Origin: a virus
Reading direction: 5' to 3' (one strand)
Virus record (IMG/VR): IMGVR_UViG_3300006916_000042
Location: 62,001-126,000 of that record
Length of the DNA stretch: 64,000 bases
The notes beneath the pieces were generated by a model that worked only from the letters and a program-made list of their open reading frames with translations, ran no database searches and was not told the origin of the DNA. A program made the position numbers and the translations under genes. Of this stretch, positions 57,907-64,000 are shown piece by piece (position 1 is the stretch's first letter; every line of letters begins with the position of its first letter).

Positions 57907-60900
57907 TGGTAGATATCGTAAGCCGTGTCGGGGATGTCATTTCGAATGACACCGTATCATCCACAAGTCAAGACGGGAACAGAATAACTGTAACCCAAAC
58001 ATCTACTGTTGACCGGGATGGTGGTTCTATATTGACGGATGTGAACTACATTCCTTACATGAGAAGTATACCTGTTGATTTTGCTGGTTACAAACTCAGA
58101 CCTGTAAGACAAGTCCACTTCTACTTCGATGATAAGAACGTCTCACATTTTATTCAGAGACCTAATGTTATTGAACTGGATAATCGTGTAGCACTTAAAG
58201 ACATTCCATCAGGACAACGTGAAAAAGTACAGATAAACTCAGGTAATGCTTCTATATTTGTTAATGAAACAGCTATTGATTCACAGAACACACGTGTCTA
58301 TATCAATCATGTAGAGGGTACTGCAAACCCTATTGTTTCCGGTAATGTCGTAACTGGCCTTACATCAGGATTGATAGGTAATGTTGTTTCATACCTGCAC
58401 CAGTCCGGTATATCCGGTTCTGGGTCAAATGTTAACAACATTATCCTATCAAATGATGCCGACAACACCACAGATGATTACTATACAGGTAACGTCATCA
58501 CCCTCATGTCTGGGGAATCTTCAAACATCGTTGCATATAATGCAGCTTCCAGAATTGCCAATGTCAGTCCTGCTTTTGGTAGTGTGGTGGCAAATTCTAT
58601 CTATTCCATAGGTGATACACGGAATAGTTGGTCTTCCAACAACAGACAATCACATTACACCACAGAAAAAGGTCTGGTGTGTGGAACCATGTGGCTTCCT
58701 GATCCATCTGCCAATGCAGATTACAAATTCTTCACTGGTGATCGTATGTTCAGAATTTTGGACAATGGTGCCAACGATCTGAACGATTACACAACAAGAG
58801 CCGATTATCGTTTCACGACACATGGTCTTGAAATTGACATGACTCAGATTGTGAACAGAACCGTTACAACAAATGTGGCCACAACCACTGTCCGGGTTGA
58901 CCCACCACGGACTTCAAACCCACCACGGACTTCAAACCCATCAAATGGTAATGGTGCTGCATGTTGTTTCACGGGTGAAACACTTGTTACGATGTCTGAT
59001 GGAAGCTATAAGAGAATCGATGAAATCAATATTGGTGACAGGGTTCTTGATCCAGCCGGTGGATATAACTGTGTTCTGGGTGTTGAAATTCCCAAGCTTG
59101 GTAACCGTATGTTGTGGGCAATCAACAAAGGGGAGCCATTCGTAACAGATGAACACCCTATGATGGTAGCCGGTGAGGGTTGGTCATGTTTCAACCCAGA
59201 TTCATGGGCAAACCAACACATCATTAACGGGGAATCCGTTACACGTGCAATTCGTATTGGTGATAAACTGGTAACCGAAAATGGTGAAGTTGAGATAACA
59301 AGCATTGAAATGTATCCAGATTTGGATTCACTGCTTGTCTATAACCTCATGTTGGACGGCTCACACACATACTATGCTAACGGATACCTAGCACACAACA
59401 AGGGTGGTGATCCAACTGCACAGCAATTCTTCATATCAGCAGATACATATCCTGAAGGTGTGTTCCTGACAGGGGTTGACCTGTATTTCAAGAACAAGGA
59501 TGCTATCCTGCCTGTTGAAGTTCAGATCAGACCAATGGTCAACGGTGTTCCATCATCATACGAAATCCTTCCAAATGCTACAAGAGTTCTTGAGCCGGAA
59601 GATATCAACATATCAGATTCACCAAATGTGGCTAATTCTGATACTGCAACAACATTCATCATGCCTTCACCAGTTTATCTGATGCCGGGTAAGGATTATT
59701 GCTTTGTTGTGCTCACAGACAGTTTCGACTATGACTTCTTCGTAGCAGAGATGGGTGAGACCATTCTTGGTTCTAACCGTGTTGTTTCCAGACAGCCATA
59801 TGTCTATTCAATGTTCAAATCCCAGAATGCACTGACATATACAGCTATCCAGTCTGAAACAGTGATGTTCCAGCTTAGAAAGGCTGTGTTTGATAGTTCT
59901 GGTTCATTGTCATTCAATGAACAGAAGCTGAATTCATACAACTCACCCGGTGAGTCTAACACAGTATTCGATCTGTTCCAAGTACATTCAGACTCTGCTG
60001 AATTGCCGGGTACATCTATCACGTATGAATACAAGGCAACATCAAATGCCAATGCAGCCTTTGATGGTGCATACACACAGTTCCAACCGGACAAAGACAC
60101 GGAAGTGCCTGTCAGAAAAGTTGTATTCGGACCTGACATTGATACCGTTGGGTATGAGATGAAGATGAGTCTTGTAACAGAAAACACAGACATCTCACCT
60201 ATCGTATGGAAAAACAGACAGAACCTCATCCCTGTTGAAAACATAATCAACAACATGGGTATTGAGAACACTTCAATTTCCATTGCAGCAGTTGGTAGTG
60301 GTTACACAGCAGCTAATACATCACTGGCATTCACAGGACCAACAGGGTCTGGTGCTAACGGATACATCACAGCAAGTGGTGGTGAAATCACAGATGTCAT
60401 CATGGATGCAACAGGTTTGGGTTACTTCGACAACGTAACTTGTGCAATAACATCATCTGATGGGTCCGGTGGATCAATCCTTGTCAACTCTGAAGAAGGA
60501 AAATCTGGTGGGCTTGCACTAGCCAGACAGATTTCCAAGCCAGTATCTTTGGCTGATGGGTTTGAAGCTGGTGACCTCAGAACACGTATCACAGTGTCTA
60601 AACCACCATCATCAAACGTGCAGGTGTACTATAAGGTATTGAATGCTCTTGATGGTGACACACTGGATGACAAAAACTGGCTCAAGATGGCTCAGAAGAC
60701 ATCTATCTACAAGACTTCAAAGAATCTTGAAAAGATCGAACTTGAGTTTACACCTAACCTGACCTCAAACAATATCGTGTACACATCCGGAAGTGCTACA
60801 TACGACACATTCAACCAATATCAGATCAAGATTGTGTTGTCATCATCCGGAACAGGCCCACGTGACCTGCCGTATGTGCATGATGCTATAACCACAGCTT

Positions 60901-60920
60901 ATCCGGCAGATGAGTTCTAA
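57906..60920 (+). CDS. Baseplate/fibre protein with internal Hint (intein-like) domain
   Basis: 1004 residues. The flanks form one structural protein: the segment after the insertion (KGGDPTAQQFFISADTYPEG, VFLTGVDLYFKNKDAILPVE) is the DPxAQxF region typical of T4-like cyanophage structural proteins. Inserted at C354-N498 is a mini-Hint domain: CFTGETLVTMSDGSYKRIDE, INIGDRVL, TDEHPMMV, and YYANGYLAHN ending H497-N498, followed by Lys499. There is no endonuclease domain. The +1 residue is Lys, not Cys/Ser/Thr, so ordinary splicing is unlikely; N-S shift, Asn cyclisation and cleavage, as in BIL domains, are possible. A duplicated NPPRTS linker precedes it. Confidence 0.85.
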   Translation: MVDIVSRVGDVISNDTVSSTSQDGNRITVTQTSTVDRDGGSILTDVNYIPYMRSIPVDFAGYKLRPVRQVHFYFDDKNVSHFIQRPNVIELDNRVALKDIPSGQREKVQINSGNASIFVNETAIDSQNTRVYINHVEGTANPIVSGNVVTGLTSGLIGNVVSYLHQSGISGSGSNVNNIILSNDADNTTDDYYTGNVITLMSGESSNIVAYNAASRIANVSPAFGSVVANSIYSIGDTRNSWSSNNRQSHYTTEKGLVCGTMWLPDPSANADYKFFTGDRMFRILDNGANDLNDYTTRADYRFTTHGLEIDMTQIVNRTVTTNVATTTVRVDPPRTSNPPRTSNPSNGNGAACCFTGETLVTMSDGSYKRIDEINIGDRVLDPAGGYNCVLGVEIPKLGNRMLWAINKGEPFVTDEHPMMVAGEGWSCFNPDSWANQHIINGESVTRAIRIGDKLVTENGEVEITSIEMYPDLDSLLVYNLMLDGSHTYYANGYLAHNKGGDPTAQQFFISADTYPEGVFLTGVDLYFKNKDAILPVEVQIRPMVNGVPSSYEILPNATRVLEPEDINISDSPNVANSDTATTFIMPSPVYLMPGKDYCFVVLTDSFDYDFFVAEMGETILGSNRVVSRQPYVYSMFKSQNALTYTAIQSETVMFQLRKAVFDSSGSLSFNEQKLNSYNSPGESNTVFDLFQVHSDSAELPGTSITYEYKATSNANAAFDGAYTQFQPDKDTEVPVRKVVFGPDIDTVGYEMKMSLVTENTDISPIVWKNRQNLIPVENIINNMGIENTSISIAAVGSGYTAANTSLAFTGPTGSGANGYITASGGEITDVIMDATGLGYFDNVTCAITSSDGSGGSILVNSEEGKSGGLALARQISKPVSLADGFEAGDLRTRITVSKPPSSNVQVYYKVLNALDGDTLDDKNWLKMAQKTSIYKTSKNLEKIELEFTPNLTSNNIVYTSGSATYDTFNQYQIKIVLSSSGTGPRDLPYVHDAITTAYPADEF
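58965..59399 (+). other. Hint domain coding segment within 57906 gene
   Basis: Residues 354-498. Block A: Cys-FTGETLV; block B: TDEHPMM with His; C-terminal block ends with His-Asn. At 145 residues it is the size of a mini-intein. Cys353 directly precedes Cys354, so the exact first residue is uncertain. Confidence 0.82.
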
Positions 60921-61138
60921 TGGCTATACATCATAAAATAAAAGACCATAGAGGGCTTGTCAAAGACAAACGGTCTGGTGCTGTCCTAAATACTAACAGA
61001 GCAGAGGCTGAAGAATATAGGGCCAAGAAAGCTGCAATATCTGCAAACAGAAGAACCATAAACACAGAAGAAAGACTGGACAAGCTAGAACAGGACCTTT
61101 CTGAAATCAAAAATCTACTGATCAAGGCATTGAAGTAA
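60920..61138 (+). CDS. Small coiled-coil protein
   Basis: 72 residues. The basic N-terminus (HHKIKDHRGLVKDKRSGAVL) resembles short linker proteins. The C-terminal half (NTEERLDKLEQDLSEIKNLL) is a clear heptad coiled coil. It overlaps the Hint-protein stop (TAATG). It may be a fibre trimerisation or attachment factor. Confidence 0.65.
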   Translation: MAIHHKIKDHRGLVKDKRSGAVLNTNRAEAEEYRAKKAAISANRRTINTEERLDKLEQDLSEIKNLLIKALK

Positions 61139-61139
61139 A

Positions 61140-61931
61140 ATGGCATTAGGTAACATAGCAGTAAGCACAAATAGCTTCTACGAATGGATTGTGAGAACAA
61201 ACCAGTTGGTTGTTATTGCCAATCTTCTAACAGAGGGGCAGGCCAATTCAACAGGCACACTATCCCTTACCAATGCCGGTGGAGTGAACGGTGGTGTAAC
61301 ACTGAACGTGGCTTCCGGATTGATTAAGGGTGATGCTGGTCTTGTAACAAACGTCCGTTCATCATCCTTGACCGTAAACTCGTTCTCACTGATATCCAAC
61401 ACCACAGGTATTGTTGTGTCGGGTGGGGCCGGGGCTGTTCTGGGTAGTACAATATATCTTGAAGTGGGTGCTCTATCAGAGAGTGTCACAGACACATCCA
61501 ACACAAACATAGCATCTGCACTGAGTGTTTCACAGACATACACCCATGCCAATTCAGCATATGCAGCAGCTAATGCAGCCGTTACAGACTATTCACCAGC
61601 CTTTAATCAGGCCAACACTGCCTTGGCCAATGCAGATAATGCACAGGTCACAGCAGATGGCTCGTTTGCAAAAGCCAACCTTGCAGCAACATTTGCAAAC
61701 GATGCATCCACACTGTCAACTGGAACAGTTCCACCGGCACGGGTTGTTGGTCAATACACTAGCATTAATGCCGTAGGGGTAATTGACCAGACACTGAACG
61801 TGGCAAACACAGTCAAGACTACAGTAGGGTATCAATTCCCTAACGGAAACACAATCACAAACTGGACCGTATCGACTGCCGACCCATCAGGTGGGTCTGA
61901 AGGTGACGTATGGCTCAAAATAACTGCATAA
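61140..61931 (+). CDS. Fibre protein with AYxxAN coil
   Basis: 263 residues. The N-terminal domain (NIAVSTNSFYEWIVRTNQLV) resembles attachment domains of phage fibres. The middle is beta (SGLIKGDAGLVTNVRSSSLT), and residues 125-190 carry Ala-rich units (YAAANAAVTDYSPAFNQANT) like those of the 45943 fibre. The C-terminus ends GGSEGDVWLKITA. It is a likely short tail fibre. Confidence 0.7.
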   Translation: MALGNIAVSTNSFYEWIVRTNQLVVIANLLTEGQANSTGTLSLTNAGGVNGGVTLNVASGLIKGDAGLVTNVRSSSLTVNSFSLISNTTGIVVSGGAGAVLGSTIYLEVGALSESVTDTSNTNIASALSVSQTYTHANSAYAAANAAVTDYSPAFNQANTALANADNAQVTADGSFAKANLAATFANDASTLSTGTVPPARVVGQYTSINAVGVIDQTLNVANTVKTTVGYQFPNGNTITNWTVSTADPSGGSEGDVWLKITA

Positions 61932-61942
61932 GGTAATACATA

Positions 61943-62290
61943 ATGGCAACAATAACAGATGTACTCCAATTCTATTATGCTGATCAAACGTGGAGAATCA
62001 CGGCTGATCAATATGAAACACTTGATTGGGCAGCAGATAATCCAAAAAAGAAACCCTCACTGAAAACTCTTGAGAATCGGCTTGATGAAGCAGAAGCCAA
62101 GAAACAGATGGATGAAATCAGAAGAAACCGTAATAGGCTTTTGAGAGAATCTGACTGGACACAATTGAAGGACATCCCTGAAAAGATATCAAAACCGTGG
62201 GCTGATTATAGAAAGAAGCTTAGAGACATTCCGGAATTCTTTGATGATCCGGATTTTGTGGTATTCCCTGATAAACCAGAAGTTGAATAA
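61943..62290 (+). CDS. Phage tail assembly chaperone-like (APC family)
   Basis: 115 residues. NRNRLLRESDWTQLKDIPEK and WADYRKKLRDIPEFFDDPDF match the R(N/D)xLLxxSDWTQLxD...YRxxLRD pattern of Phage_tail_APC proteins, found beside tail fibre genes. The N-terminal half is helical (TDVLQFYYADQTWRITADQY). It probably helps fold or assemble the fibre encoded downstream. It overlaps the next start (TAATG). Confidence 0.75.
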   Translation: MATITDVLQFYYADQTWRITADQYETLDWAADNPKKKPSLKTLENRLDEAEAKKQMDEIRRNRNRLLRESDWTQLKDIPEKISKPWADYRKKLRDIPEFFDDPDFVVFPDKPEVE

Positions 62291-64000
62291 TGGCCAACAG
62301 AATAATATATCATGAAGAGAGCCTGACTGTCAATAGCACAACTTCAACAGCCAATGCAACACAATGCTCTTTGACGTTCACACCATCTGCTAACAATTCG
62401 AATCTTGCAGTGTTCTGGCAGGCCCTTGGATCAGCAACCAGCACGACTGAATCTTGTCAGATACGGTTAACTAATGGCTCAACGGTTTTACAATCACAAG
62501 TTCAGGAACCCAAAGATTCTACAGACATATTGTGGTTTGGTGGGATGTATATTATTGAAGCTGTGTCCAATGCAGCACCAAGCACATTAAATGTAGAATA
62601 TAGATCACAAGATACTGGTTCAGTCAGTATTCAAGATGCTAGAATTTCTGTTGTTGAGCTTATAGATACAGACTTTTGGGCTGTTGATTCAACTGAATCT
62701 ACCAGTTCCACAACTGCTGATGGTGATGATGTATATAACACATATGTTCAAATCACACCAACACTAACTGCAAATTACTCCATATCTGCTTCATGTGGTT
62801 TCATAGATACTAATGGTGGTGTTGATACATGGGATGAAGGCCGTGTTCTTGTTTGGGATGATACAAATAATCTTCCATATGGTTATGTATCAAACCCATC
62901 TGGTAAGGATATTAATAACACAAGACCATATTGGTGGACCGGAACATTTGCCAACACATCTGCAAATTTTGACCTGAGAGCAGAGGGTACTGATTCTGGA
63001 ACAATTAGAATCAGAGAGAAAGCTATTCTAGCCCTAAATCTTGATGAATGGCCAACCGGTTCAAGCAATCATGTTGAAAGAACGGCTTCAACAACATTAG
63101 CAACACCAGTCGAAGCAATATCACTATCGTTCACATTGAACACTGCTGATAAGGCTCTCATTCTTGCTTCAATGCATAATATAAGAGACTCAACAGCAAG
63201 TTCTTTCTTGAAAAATTTTAAGGTTAATGGAACATATCAATACACTGCAAACTCAACAACTGAGATGGACAATTCCGGAACAGCTTTTGGTTCATTAGCA
63301 GAATCAGTAATGGGTGGTTTCATGGGTGTTGTTGATTTAACAGCCGGTGTTAACACATTATCTCTGGATTACTGGGGTGAAACTTCTGCTGTAGGAACTT
63401 ATGTAAGAGCACGGAACATAACAGCATTAGTAGCAAACGGGGCATTTGGTATGTCTGCACACACTGGTGCCGGATATGTAGATGGGTCTTCTCTAAGTGT
63501 TTACAATGGTGGAACATGGAAAGAGGTTGCACCATATGTATACACAAGTGGAGCTTGGAAATCCGTAGGAGCCGGTGGACAAGGTTATCTTGGTGGTTAT
63601 GTTGATGCAACTGCTGGTGATATATACACCAACGTCTTCCCAACAACACCGACACCGACACCATCACCGTCACCATCACCGTCACCGACACCATCACCGG
63701 GGCCGGTGTGTTGTGTTGTGGCTGGAACACTTATCACTATGGCAGATGGTAGATTCTTGGAAATCGAAAACATCAAGGTTGGAGACAGAGTCAAGACAAT
63801 GACCGGTCTTGGTGGTCTTGTAACTGATATTGATACCCCGGTTCTGGGAACAGAACGTGGTATTATGGATGTAACACACCCATCAGGAAAGGTATTGTCA
63901 ATTTCTGATGACCATGATATGTGGGTGGATATTCTTGGTGAGCAACAGTGGGGCACATTCAACTATGCACAATGGTTGAGGGAAGCAGAATTCTTTGGAG
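62290..64000 (+). CDS. Large adhesin with Pro-rich linker and second Hint domain (3' partial)
   Basis: The frame opens at ATG 62290 and runs off the window end (570 codons seen). Residues 1-430 are Ser/Thr/Asn-rich beta domains with repeated YVYTSGAWKSVGAGG-like turns near the end. A proline spacer (PTPTPSPSPSPSPTPSPGP, about residues 453-471) then leads to a Hint start: C474/C475, VVAGTLITMADGRFLEIENI, KVGDRVK and SDDHDMWV. The His-Asn end is outside the window. Together with the Hint domain at 58965 this suggests self-processing of tail proteins. Confidence 0.8.
   Translation, partial: MANRIIYHEESLTVNSTTSTANATQCSLTFTPSANNSNLAVFWQALGSATSTTESCQIRLTNGSTVLQSQVQEPKDSTDILWFGGMYIIEAVSNAAPSTLNVEYRSQDTGSVSIQDARISVVELIDTDFWAVDSTESTSSTTADGDDVYNTYVQITPTLTANYSISASCGFIDTNGGVDTWDEGRVLVWDDTNNLPYGYVSNPSGKDINNTRPYWWTGTFANTSANFDLRAEGTDSGTIRIREKAILALNLDEWPTGSSNHVERTASTTLATPVEAISLSFTLNTADKALILASMHNIRDSTASSFLKNFKVNGTYQYTANSTTEMDNSGTAFGSLAESVMGGFMGVVDLTAGVNTLSLDYWGETSAVGTYVRARNITALVANGAFGMSAHTGAGYVDGSSLSVYNGGTWKEVAPYVYTSGAWKSVGAGGQGYLGGYVDATAGDIYTNVFPTTPTPTPSPSPSPSPTPSPGPVCCVVAGTLITMADGRFLEIENIKVGDRVKTMTGLGGLVTDIDTPVLGTERGIMDVTHPSGKVLSISDDHDMWVDILGEQQWGTFNYAQWLREAEFFG
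63645..63708 (+). repeat. Short tandem repeat encoding Pro-Ser/Pro-Thr linker
   Basis: Repeats of CCATCACCGT and ACACCGAC units encode alternating Pro with Ser or Thr in front of the Hint domain; such repeats vary in copy number by slippage. Confidence 0.75.

Noticed and set aside
1-64000. CRISPR arrays, insertion sequences or integrase genes
   Set aside because: No direct-repeat/spacer pattern, transposase or integrase motif was found; the genome segment looks strictly lytic.

Overview
The window is part of the genome of a lytic T4-like myovirus (contractile-tailed dsDNA phage) that most likely infects an alphaproteobacterium. The phage assignment rests on recognisable T4 homologues: baseplate gp53, gp48, gp54, gp27, gp5-type spike, PAAR tip, gp25, gp6 and gp8; assembly proteins gp26 and gp51; head completion gp4; and replication proteins gp61 primase, gp59 loader, gp32 SSB and RNase H. 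The host inference rests on a phage-borne, circularly permuted two-piece tmRNA whose tag reads ANDNFAPMALAA. That architecture and tag type are known from alphaproteobacteria; the AP..ALAA ending resembles Rhodobacterales tags as I remember them. A B12-dependent class II ribonucleotide reductase and ThyX fit marine roseophage-like viruses.

Layout. 1-6.8 kb (+): a head/core cluster of internal proteins, several starting with a ten-residue capsid-targeting peptide ending in Glu10, like T4 internal proteins. 6.8-9.9 kb (+): endolysin, a virion-like protein, two holin-like membrane proteins and a 47-residue membrane peptide. 9.9-25.9 kb (+): replication and nucleotide metabolism (primase, ThyX, NrdJ, glutaredoxin, RNase H, PhoH, PD-(D/E)XK nuclease), many small zinc-ribbon and unknown proteins, a SegE-like GIY-YIG protein and a periplasmic HtrA-like protease. 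25.9-26.3 kb: a structured RNA and an aberrant tRNA-like element. 26.3-31.1 kb (+): small early-type genes, several preceded by a repeated promoter cassette, ending in a predicted ADP-ribosyltransferase-like gene. 31.1-32.5 kb: the tmRNA, a second large structured RNA, one small gene and a short tRNA-like element. 32.5-34.2 kb (+): gp59 and gp32. 34.2-39.4 kb (-): tail lysozyme, gp51/gp26 with a likely -1 frameshift, gp54, an unknown protein and gp4. 39.4-64 kb (+): baseplate, spike, fibre and adhesin genes.

The genes form coherent late (head, lysis, tail), replication and early host-takeover modules. Early-type promoters resemble sigma70 sites (TTGACA/T with spacer 16-17). Late genes have CATAAATA/TATAAATA boxes like T4 late promoters. 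Most genes overlap by ATGA or TAATG, which implies translational coupling.

Most unusual features: the phage tmRNA next to a ~273-nt RNA closed by nested long-range helices; two tail proteins with Hint (intein-type) domains; an in-frame TAG in a conserved baseplate gene; a U UUU UUU slippery site joining gp26 to gp51; mobile-looking promoter cassettes; and a set of CTS-tagged, probably packaged proteins including a metalloprotease.
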